Assembly (NCBI GenBank): GCA_937901105.1
Contig: CALCHD010000111.1
Location: 1-7,935, forward strand
Direction of reading: 5' to 3'
Origin: an uncultured Bacteroidales bacterium
GTDB taxonomy: Bacteria; Bacteroidota; Bacteroidia; Bacteroidales; UBA932
Length of the DNA: 7,935 nucleotides
This document shows positions 1-6,067 of this stretch, one piece after another; the first letter of the stretch is position 1; every line of letters begins with the position of its first letter. The translations under genes and the position numbers were made by a program. Below the pieces are notes generated by a model, which searched no databases, was not told the origin of the DNA, and worked only from the letters and a program-made list of their open reading frames with translations.

Positions 1-1
1 T

Positions 2-559
2 ATAGCCCTCCACCGTGCGCAGCTCAAATTCTTCCCGGGCCTTGTTGGCGGACACTGCATTGGCGTAGACCCTTACTACATGGTATACAAAGCCAACGAG
101 ATGAACTACCACCCGCAGGTAATCCAGGGCGGAAGATCTGTAAACGACTCAATGGGCAGCCATATTGGCAAGAACACCGTAAAGAAAATGATTGCCAACG
201 GCATCTCCCCAGTAGGCGCAAGAGTACTTGTAATGGGTATCACCTTTAAGGAGAATGTTGCTGACGTGCGCAACTCAAAGGTGGCAGACATAGTTAAGGA
301 ACTTGAGAGCTTCAGCATCAAAGTGGATGTGGTTGACCCTCACGCAGATCCTAACCACGTGGAAAGAGAGTACGGCATAAAGATGACATCTGCCCCAACC
401 GGCAAATACCAGGCAGTAGTGGCAGCCGTATCCCACAAAGAATACTCACACCTCACCCAGGATGACTTCTCAAACCTCCTTACTCCCGACGGAATCCTGA
501 TTGATGTAAAAGGCAAATTCAAAGGAAAAATTGACAAGTACGGTTACTGGAGCCTGTAA
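2..559 (+). CDS. Nucleotide-sugar dehydrogenase, TviB/WbpO/WecC-like, C-terminal part (5'-truncated by window edge)
   Basis: The reading frame is open from base 2 to the TAA at 557-559 and gives 185 residues, so the N-terminal NAD-binding domain lies outside the window. The first codons carry the family's catalytic-cysteine motif, GGHCIGVDPYY (Cys encoded at 56-58), followed by the C-terminal UDP-binding domain with GITFKEN and DVRNSKV. The family oxidises the C6 hydroxyl of a UDP-linked sugar to a carboxylate with two NAD+, in the cytoplasm, to supply uronic acids for capsule, O-antigen or exopolysaccharide. GITFKENxxDxRN and the YWSL C-terminus resemble UDP-N-acetyl-galactosamine/mannosamine dehydrogenases (TviB, WbpO, WecC) more than UDP-glucose dehydrogenase; the exact substrate is inference. 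An ATG at base 80 starts after the catalytic Cys and cannot be the true start. The first seven or so residues do not look like the family. The gene converges on the Bat operon and is probably functionally unrelated to it. Confidence 0.9.
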   Translation: MALHRAQLKFFPGLVGGHCIGVDPYYMVYKANEMNYHPQVIQGGRSVNDSMGSHIGKNTVKKMIANGISPVGARVLVMGITFKENVADVRNSKVADIVKELESFSIKVDVVDPHADPNHVEREYGIKMTSAPTGKYQAVVAAVSHKEYSHLTQDDFSNLLTPDGILIDVKGKFKGKIDKYGYWSL

Positions 560-573
560 CTCCATCACAAAAT

Positions 574-616
574 AAAGAAGTGACCTTTTTGACGTTGTCC
601 AAAAGGTCACTTCTTT
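574..616. terminator. Bidirectional intrinsic terminator between convergent genes
   Basis: The arm AAAGAAGTGACCTTTT (574-589) is perfectly complementary to 601-616, giving 16 base pairs around an 11-nt loop that could pair a further GAC/GTC. On the plus strand the stem ends in T-rich sequence (TTCTTTTCATTATTT). On the minus strand it is followed by CTTTATTTTG. The 74-nt gap between the dehydrogenase stop (559) and the batE stop (634) contains little else. Placement between two converging genes with T-rich flanks on both sides fits a shared rho-independent terminator. Confidence 0.88.
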
Positions 617-633
617 TCATTATTTCCAATAAC

Positions 634-1386
634 TTATATCACCTCAATATCTCCCATCTGCATCCATCCCTGGCGGCCGTCTGCAATCTCTACACGGCAC
701 CATTTGCCGGCCTGCTCCAGGATCTGCACTTTTGAACCTTCGTGCAGGATGAACAGGTTATTGCCGGTTGAGTTTGGAGCACTCTTAATGTTGCTTACCG
801 GAACCATTACAATGGCGCTCTCATCACTTGTTGCATTGCGTTTGAGGCTTACAGAGAAGAGCAATGCAAAGATTGAGAAGAGGAATACTACGCATGCCAA
901 TACAAACGACAGCTTGCGGGCACCTGTTGTAGGGGCAAACTTGAACATAAGAAGCAATACCAGCACTACTGCAAAAAGAGCCAGTGAAACATATCCCCAA
1001 GCATTTGACGAAAGGAGGTTCCTCACCCCTTTAGTCCAGGTTGCAAGGACAAATTCCGGCACCTGGTCAATTTTATCAAGGGTGTGCAGTCTGGCAATCT
1101 GAAGATTGTTCCGGGCATCTGCTCCCGACGGATCAAGTTTGAGCGCCTTCTCATAATAGAGGATAGCCTTGCCTATCTGGTCAAGCTTGAAGTAAGCGTT
1201 TCCTATGTTGTAATATAGCTTATACGACTCATATCCTGATTCCTCAATCTTAAGGTAATTCTCCAGGGCACTCTGGTACTGCCCCATTGAGTAGTCATCA
1301 TTGCCCTTATTCCACAATTCGCCGTTGCTCTGGGCATTCAAGGCCACAGCGGCAGTCAAAAATATAAATAGCAATATCTTTTTCAT
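634..1386 (-). CDS. batE: BatE-like TPR / SH3-domain membrane protein
   Basis: This 250-residue protein is the last gene of the Bat operon. It has a signal peptide at residues 1-18 (MKK, hydrophobic core, then LNA before Q19) and two TPR units at about 22-50 and 56-88, the second with YYNIGNAYFKLDQ and AILYYEKALKLDP. Two membrane helices follow at about 131-150 and 159-180. A C-terminal bacterial SH3-like domain spans about 194-249, with NIKSAPN, LHEGSKVQIL, GKWCRVEIADGRQGW. This order (TPR, two TM segments, SH3b) is typical of BatE in Bacteroidota. By topology the TPRs and the SH3 domain should both be periplasmic. TPRs usually bind protein partners, and the SH3b domain may contact the cell wall or another protein, but neither partner is known. 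The ATG at 1386 is supported by a good Shine-Dalgarno; the gap from batD is 20 nt, so translation from the same mRNA is likely. TAA stop at 634-636. Confidence 0.93.
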   Translation of the reverse strand: MKKILLFIFLTAAVALNAQSNGELWNKGNDDYSMGQYQSALENYLKIEESGYESYKLYYNIGNAYFKLDQIGKAILYYEKALKLDPSGADARNNLQIARLHTLDKIDQVPEFVLATWTKGVRNLLSSNAWGYVSLALFAVVLVLLLMFKFAPTTGARKLSFVLACVVFLFSIFALLFSVSLKRNATSDESAIVMVPVSNIKSAPNSTGNNLFILHEGSKVQILEQAGKWCRVEIADGRQGWMQMGDIEVI

Positions 1387-1391
1387 ACGAA

Positions 1392-1399
1392 CTCTCCCT
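1392..1399 (-). promoter_or_regulatory. Shine-Dalgarno of batE
   Basis: Read on the minus strand, AGGGAGAG lies 5 nt before the ATG at 1386, in the 20-nt batD-batE gap. It supports this start over any downstream methionine. Confidence 0.65.
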
Positions 1400-1406
1400 T
1401 TTTCTT

Positions 1407-3236
1407 TTACAACTCATCCTCCAATGCAGAAATTATCTCAACCGCCTTTCCATATTGGGTTGAAATCTCACCCGAATCTCCGCCAAACGAGTATCTGGCC
1501 ATCTCGCAATCCTCAAGCACCTGCAGGAATGCCGCAATATTTGCCTCCGAAACCCCTTTAGCCTCCATTGTCTCCTTAATGGTATCTCTTTGCATGTCTG
1601 CAAACTGTATTGCAAGCTTGTCGCTGATATATCCCAGCAGCGCCTTATGCACCTCCTCATAGAAAGGTGAACGGAGATTCTGCTCCATATAGCTCTTGGC
1701 AAGTTTAAGCCTTGTCCTTGCCACCTTGTTGGCCTTTTTGTTGCGGGTACGTACAACATCCCCCCTCAACTTGGCCTGCTTCTTAAGTGCCCAGTACAAT
1801 ACAGCATACACCGCCGCCAGCAATGCAAGAAGCACAAAGAAAAGCCAGCTGCCCACAAAGAAATGCCCTTTCTTGCCAAGGCCTGCCGCACCCTGAAGAA
1901 TATATCTGATATCCTCACCTAAAGTGGCAACAGACTGCTTGGAGATCCCCTGAACCAATGTCCCAGCTGAAACTCCATCTCCCTTGGCCACCTTAACCTC
2001 AACAGGGGCACTCTTCAAGGTAACATATTTACCCTGTTTAATATCATAATAAGAATACTCTACAGGAGGTATCTCAAACACACCCTCACTTCTTGGAATA
2101 AAAGGGAACTCAAAGCTCTTGCTTCCCGATATTCCATTGGCACCATACGAATAGCTGTTGGTGGTCTTCACGTCATACTGCTCAAAATCAGCAGGAAGCT
2201 GCAGTTTTGGCGTCTCAATCAGATTAAGGTTGCCTGTACCCTGAACTGTTACAATTACAGAACCGGCCTCATGTGCCTTAACGCTGTCCCTGCTCAAGGC
2301 AACCTTCATGGAGAATGTTCCCACACCCTGTCCGAACGATGCCGGAGCACCTGCCGGAAGAGGTGAAACCTTTATCTTCGCATTGCCTGAATTCACCCTT
2401 TTCTTCACAATCTGGTAACCCTGGTCAAAGAAATCATCAAAAATAGACCTGCCTCTAGGCGCTGTCATCACCTGCACCTGACATATCATCTCCGCAGGCT
2501 GTACGGCAAGCTCCCCTGTCTGCTGTGGCAGCAGAACATACTTGCGCAGAACGGCACCATTATATATCTGGCCGTCTACATTCTCCCTTACAAAATTGAT
2601 ATTCTGCGGTGTCTCAATCTCCTGGCTCCAGAAACCGTCAAAAACAGGGAACTTGATATCCTCAAATCCTGCAATGCCAACTCTGGTGTAAAGCTTGAGC
2701 GTGGCAATTATCGGTTCACCCTTAACAACTTTTGTCTTGCTGAAAGCAAGAGATAAGAATATATCCTTGCCCGACACTTCCGAGGCAGACTGCCTCTGCT
2801 GCGCCTCTCCGGTAACCTGGCCCTGCTGCTGTTGCGAACCTCCCTGCGATGCAGCACCCTTTACAACCTCTACAGAAACCTCACCTGTTGTATATACCTT
2901 TCCTCCAATGGATGCTGACGCAGCAGATATCTTTGCAATACCTTCAGCCAATGGCCTTACAATATAGGTATAGCTTATCTCCACCTTCTTGCTCGCCTTT
3001 CCGTTAATGTACTGCGAACTCATCATAGTAGACTGCGAAGGACCTGCCAGCACCTCTAGTCCTGTAAAATGGGGCTGCCTAAAGTCATCAATATCTCCAT
3101 CGGCGGTAAACACCACCCTGAATGCTTCATCTTGCCCTACTACCTTGGGGGCATCCACAACAAAAGTGTTCTGCGCAAAAGCCATGCTGCCCACTAAAAG
3201 GAACAGCGCAAACAACACTCCTTTCAAATATCTCAT
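1407..3236 (-). CDS. batD: BatD, aerotolerance operon membrane protein with periplasmic beta-domains
   Basis: BatD is a single-pass membrane protein of the Bat complex. From the ATG at 3236 it has 609 residues. A signal peptide covers 1-21 (MRYLKG start, MAFA just before Q22). A large beta-rich periplasmic region covers about 23-420. It is split by a Q/G/S-rich linker at about 130-152, which suggests at least two domains; later repeats with an ALSRDSV-type strand and FPFIPRSEGVFEIPP are typical of the family. One membrane helix lies at about 462-482, followed by a basic stretch rich in K/R and a cytoplasmic helical domain at about 508-609. Length fits the roughly 600 residues usual for Bacteroidota BatD. 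The frame also extends upstream to a TTG at 3245 (three more residues). I chose ATG because it gives a cleaner signal peptide; neither start has a Shine-Dalgarno. The 31-nt gap from batB/batC is AT-rich. The C-terminal domain resembles that of the protein at 6068-7159. TAA stop at 1407-1409. Confidence 0.93.
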   Translation of the reverse strand: MRYLKGVLFALFLLVGSMAFAQNTFVVDAPKVVGQDEAFRVVFTADGDIDDFRQPHFTGLEVLAGPSQSTMMSSQYINGKASKKVEISYTYIVRPLAEGIAKISAASASIGGKVYTTGEVSVEVVKGAASQGGSQQQQGQVTGEAQQRQSASEVSGKDIFLSLAFSKTKVVKGEPIIATLKLYTRVGIAGFEDIKFPVFDGFWSQEIETPQNINFVRENVDGQIYNGAVLRKYVLLPQQTGELAVQPAEMICQVQVMTAPRGRSIFDDFFDQGYQIVKKRVNSGNAKIKVSPLPAGAPASFGQGVGTFSMKVALSRDSVKAHEAGSVIVTVQGTGNLNLIETPKLQLPADFEQYDVKTTNSYSYGANGISGSKSFEFPFIPRSEGVFEIPPVEYSYYDIKQGKYVTLKSAPVEVKVAKGDGVSAGTLVQGISKQSVATLGEDIRYILQGAAGLGKKGHFFVGSWLFFVLLALLAAVYAVLYWALKKQAKLRGDVVRTRNKKANKVARTRLKLAKSYMEQNLRSPFYEEVHKALLGYISDKLAIQFADMQRDTIKETMEAKGVSEANIAAFLQVLEDCEMARYSFGGDSGEISTQYGKAVEIISALEDEL

Positions 3237-3267
3237 TGTAAACAAATTTTAAATTCAGTTAAACGCC

Positions 3268-5061
3268 TTACCAGTTCTTCTCCTTCTGTTTTGACTTGAG
3301 CATCTTCGCCTTCTCCTCCTTCACCTTCTCCTGGGTCTGGTTCTCCTTCTCCTGCATGGCCTGAAGCATCTGCTCCGCTGCCTGCGGGCTTATTTTAGGT
3401 TCACCTTGAGGCTGCTGCTGCGGATTATCCTGCTGGTCCTGGTTCTGATCCTTATTGTCGGGATTATCCTTCTTGTCATTATTCTGGTCCTTATTATTCT
3501 GATCCTGATTCTGGTTCTGCTGATCCTGCTGGTTCTGCTGGTTCTGCTGTTGCTGCTGTTGCTGCTGTTGCTGGTCCTGGTTCTGCTGGTCCTCCATCTT
3601 CTTCTTTGCATAGATGTAGTTCTCGCGGGTCTGCTGGTCAGACGGGTTGCGCCTCAAGGCATTCTTGTATGCCTCAACAGCCTCACCGTACCTTTTCTGA
3701 GCCAAAAGGGAATTGCCCAGATTATGGTAGTAATCAGGGGCAACATCATTTTTGGCAACCTTCACGCTGCCCTTTTTCCAGTCTACCTGCAACGGCATCC
3801 TTGAAATGGTATCACCCAGCTTGGCATAGATAAGCTCTGCATTTGCAGCATCCTCCTGCTGCATCATGGTGTTTGCAAGGTTATAGTTTCCGGCTACAGA
3901 GAGCGAATCCTTTATAAGTGCCTTGCGGTACTCAACCTCCGCCTCCTTATAGTCTCCGTCCTTAAAGAACCTGTTGCCTTTTCTAACCTCCTTGCGGTCT
4001 GTCTGGGCAAAAGCACTGCCGGCAGTAAGCATCATCAACAAGCCCACCATAAACATATTTTTACCCACTCTCCTGTTCCCGACAAAGAATTCCAGCAACA
4101 GGAATACCAATGCAATTGCAAAGAAATACATATACTGTTCCTCAAAATCTTCAAATACTACCGACTTGAAATGTTGCTGCTGCAGCTGTTTGAGCTCATC
4201 AATGATAGGGTTGAGGCCAAACTCCGCATTGCCTGCCCTTACATATGCTCCGCCACCTGCCATTGCCACCTCCTCAAGTATCTTCTCATTGAGCTTGGTA
4301 ACCACAATGTTGCCCTCCTTATCTTTCATAAGGTCTCCGTTGGGGCCGTAAGGGATAGGTTTTCCCTCTGGAGAACCTACTCCAATACAGAAAACCTTTA
4401 TTCCAACCTCTGCCGCCATTCTGGCTGCAGCCACAGCATCGTCCTCATGGTTCTCACCATCTGTAATTAGGATTATTGCCTTGTTGTCCTGCTGCATCTG
4501 CGCCTCTGAACTGAAACTCTTTATTGCCGTGCTGATTGCCTCTCCCAATGCTGTTCCCTGTACCGGAACAGACTCTGTTCCAATGGTATTGAGGAATATC
4601 TTGGCAGAAACGTAGTCTGTAGTGATTGGAAGCTGCACAAAAGACTGCCCCGCAAACACTATAAGTCCAATCCTGTCTCCCTGAAGCTTGTCTACAAGCC
4701 TTGAGATTGCCAGCTTGGCCCTCTCCAGCCTGTTGGGGTAATAGTCCTGCGCCAGCATGGAGTTTGAAACATCCAGTGCAATCATTATCTCTGCCCCCTT
4801 CATGTTGTTCTCCTTAAGCTTTGCTCCTATCTGGGGCCTTGCAAGTCCAATTGCAAAGAAGAACCATGCTACGGCAAAGAATGAAATCCTTACCCACCCC
4901 TTATATTTTGAGCGGGCAGGCATCAGTACCGCCATAAGGGCCGGATTTCCCAGTTTTGCTATCTTCCTGTTCCTTCCCCTTCTGAACAGTGCATACAACA
5001 CAAAGAAGAGCGGAATTAGCAATATCATCAATAAATATTGTGCCTGTGCAAATTGTATCAT
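3268..5061 (-). CDS. batB: BatB-BatC fusion: membrane-anchored vWA domain plus TPR domain with Q/N-rich tail
   Basis: This single 597-codon frame covers what are two genes, batB and batC, in many Bacteroidota. The BatB part (1-330) has membrane helices at about 8-25 and 57-73, a vWA domain at about 90-290, and a third helix at about 309-327. MIDAS residues are intact: DVSNS (D97, S99, S101), T170 in GTALGEA, and D201 in LITDGEN. After a short basic loop (RRVGKN), a hydrophobic segment at 336-352 ends in SAFA before Q353, exactly like a signal peptide. The BatC part then has TPR-like helices at 357-386 and 442-489, a Q/N/D-rich tract at 492-552, and a charged K/E-rich C-terminus. If the helices alternate, both the vWA and TPR portions are periplasmic. 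vWA-TPR fusions are also known in proteobacterial aerotolerance operons. The role is presumably divalent-metal-dependent protein binding in the Bat complex. The ATG at 5061 has a good Shine-Dalgarno directly after the batA stop. TAA stop at 3268-3270. Confidence 0.93.
   Translation of the reverse strand: MIQFAQAQYLLMILLIPLFFVLYALFRRGRNRKIAKLGNPALMAVLMPARSKYKGWVRISFFAVAWFFFAIGLARPQIGAKLKENNMKGAEIMIALDVSNSMLAQDYYPNRLERAKLAISRLVDKLQGDRIGLIVFAGQSFVQLPITTDYVSAKIFLNTIGTESVPVQGTALGEAISTAIKSFSSEAQMQQDNKAIILITDGENHEDDAVAAARMAAEVGIKVFCIGVGSPEGKPIPYGPNGDLMKDKEGNIVVTKLNEKILEEVAMAGGGAYVRAGNAEFGLNPIIDELKQLQQQHFKSVVFEDFEEQYMYFFAIALVFLLLEFFVGNRRVGKNMFMVGLLMMLTAGSAFAQTDRKEVRKGNRFFKDGDYKEAEVEYRKALIKDSLSVAGNYNLANTMMQQEDAANAELIYAKLGDTISRMPLQVDWKKGSVKVAKNDVAPDYYHNLGNSLLAQKRYGEAVEAYKNALRRNPSDQQTRENYIYAKKKMEDQQNQDQQQQQQQQQQNQQNQQDQQNQNQDQNNKDQNNDKKDNPDNKDQNQDQQDNPQQQPQGEPKISPQAAEQMLQAMQEKENQTQEKVKEEKAKMLKSKQKEKNW
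3406..3588 (-). repeat. Q/N/D-rich low-complexity tract in the BatC part
   Basis: Residues 492-552 of the fusion are almost entirely Q, N, D and K. The core, 3544-3573, encodes ten consecutive glutamines as CAG and CAA in a 9-nt period (CAG CAG CAA), so it is a short tandem repeat at DNA level. Hydrophilic tails of this sort are common after the TPRs of BatC in Bacteroidota. Read antisense, the tract gives an artificial Leu/Ile-rich frame that is not a gene. Confidence 0.85.
4006..4056 (-). other. Signal-peptide-like segment embedded at the BatB-BatC junction
   Basis: Codons 336-352 of the fusion encode Met, a hydrophobic core (VGLLMMLTAG) and a signal-peptidase-I-type AFA site, followed by Gln at 4003-4005. 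The preceding loop is basic (R330, R331, K334). It looks like the original BatC signal peptide, retained after fusion. It may act as a fourth membrane helix, be cleaved to release BatC, or both in part. Confidence 0.7.
4068..4074 (-). promoter_or_regulatory. Possible internal ribosome binding site for a separate BatC
   Basis: AGGAGAG on the minus strand lies inside the fusion gene, 11 nt before the in-frame ATG at 4056 (Met336) and 17 nt before ATG 4050 (Met338). The same bases encode N-R-R-V, so the match may be a by-product of the AGG AGA arginine codons. The spacing is longer than optimal. Confidence 0.3.
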
Positions 5062-5068
5062 CTCTGTC

Positions 5069-5074
5069 TCTCCT
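5069..5074 (-). promoter_or_regulatory. Shine-Dalgarno of batB/batC
   Basis: On the minus strand AGGAGA follows the batA TAG stop without a gap and sits 7 nt before the ATG at 5061. It fixes the start and suggests that termination on batA feeds initiation on the next gene. Confidence 0.75.
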
Positions 5075-6064
5075 CTAATCAGGTATCTGTTTTGTTACAA
5101 AAACTGCAAGCAGCAGCTCCAGCACTATTGCCGCCAATGCTGCCAGTGCAAAATACATGAAGAGCTCCTTATAGATAGGGAAGCTGTCAACGAGTGTCTT
5201 GTTCTTCTCCATCTTGTTGATCTCTCCATAAATCTCAAGCAGCTTGGTATTATCGGTTGCCCTGAAATACTTGCCGTCTGTACCCTCGGCAATGTTCTGC
5301 AGCAGCTGTTCATCTATCTGCACCTCAACCTGCTGGATATCCACGCCAAACGGTGTCATTACAGGATAAGGCGCTGTCCCTTCTGCTCCAACGCCAATGG
5401 TGTACACCCTCACCCCATAGGTCTTGGCAATCTCTGCCGCCATCTGCGGTGATATCTCTCCGGAGTTGTTCACTCCGTCTGTAAGGAGAATCACAACCCT
5501 GCTTTTTGCCTGCGAATCCTTAAGGCGGGCCACAGCTGTTGCAAGTCCGTTTCCAATGGCTGTACCGTCCTCAATGATGCCGCACTCTATCTCCTTTATG
5601 AGGTTGATGAGGGTTGCCCTGTCGGTAGTAAGCGGAGACTGTGTGTAGCTCTCTCCTGCAAACACTACCACTCCTATCCTGTCCGACGGCCTTTCGGCTA
5701 TGAACTGTATTGCAATGTCCTTTGCCGCTCCAATTCTGTCGGGACTAAAATCCCTTGCAAGCATACTGGTAGAGACGTCCAATGCAAGGACAATGTCTAT
5801 ACCCTCGGTATCTATCCTTTCAAATGTTGACGATGACCTTGGGCGCGCAATTGCAAGAATCAGTGCTGCCAAGGCTATCACCCTGCACACAAACGGAAGA
5901 TGCCTTGCCGCCTTCTTAAGCTTTCCGCCATTGTATTTCCAAGGCATTGCCGATGACACAAGCAGATAAGGGCGCAATCCCTTCACCTCCCTGTATATGT
6001 ACACTGCCACCACCGGTATCAGCAGCAGCAAAAGCCATAAAAGATTTTCGTATTCAAAAAACAT
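5075..6064 (-). CDS. batA: BatA, membrane-anchored vWA-domain protein
   Basis: BatA is a 329-residue integral membrane protein of the aerotolerance operon. Two helices at about 8-24 and 57-74 flank a basic, presumably cytoplasmic loop. A vWA domain then spans about 88-285, and a third helix lies at about 300-323 near the C-terminus. The MIDAS metal site is complete: DVSTS (D96, S98, S100), T168 in EDGTAIG, and D196 in LLTDGVNN. Length and the TM-TM-vWA-TM order are typical of BatA. The vWA domain should lie in the periplasm and bind a partner through Mg2+/Mn2+; the partner is unknown. The paralogous BatB half of the next gene shares the same plan (ARP after TM2, FAGxS, PxTTD). The ATG at 6064 follows the previous stop by 3 nt and has a strong Shine-Dalgarno, so translational coupling is likely. 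TAG stop at 5075-5077. Confidence 0.94.
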   Translation of the reverse strand: MFFEYENLLWLLLLLIPVVAVYIYREVKGLRPYLLVSSAMPWKYNGGKLKKAARHLPFVCRVIALAALILAIARPRSSSTFERIDTEGIDIVLALDVSTSMLARDFSPDRIGAAKDIAIQFIAERPSDRIGVVVFAGESYTQSPLTTDRATLINLIKEIECGIIEDGTAIGNGLATAVARLKDSQAKSRVVILLTDGVNNSGEISPQMAAEIAKTYGVRVYTIGVGAEGTAPYPVMTPFGVDIQQVEVQIDEQLLQNIAEGTDGKYFRATDNTKLLEIYGEINKMEKNKTLVDSFPIYKELFMYFALAALAAIVLELLLAVFVTKQIPD

Positions 6065-6067
6065 CCC

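Noticed and set aside
1433..1759. 108-codon minus-strand frame inside batD
   Set aside because: It is an alternative frame of the BatD C-terminal coding region with Arg-rich composition and no family resemblance.
3237..3267. Bacteroidota-type promoter before batD
   Set aside because: An AAAATTTG on the minus strand approaches the TAnnTTTG -7 consensus, but no TTTG lies at the expected -33 distance and it would sit almost on the start codon.
3544..3573. Frameshift or assembly error at the CAG/CAA repeat
   Set aside because: The frame continues through the tract to a normal charged BatC C-terminus and a stop just before batD.
3390..3611. Arg/Ser/Thr-rich minus-strand frame overlapping BatC
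   Set aside because: It is a shifted frame of the same low-complexity tract, with no independent start signal.
3406..3804. Plus-strand frame with a very long Leu/Ile/Val run, like a membrane protein
   Set aside because: It is the mirror of the CAG/CAA/GAT-rich Q/N/D tract of BatC; the hydrophobic run is a codon-complement artefact.
4757..5452. 231-codon plus-strand open frame across the batA-batB junction
   Set aside because: It is antisense to two well-supported vWA genes, has a Cys/His-rich composition with no recognisable motif, and has no ribosome site.
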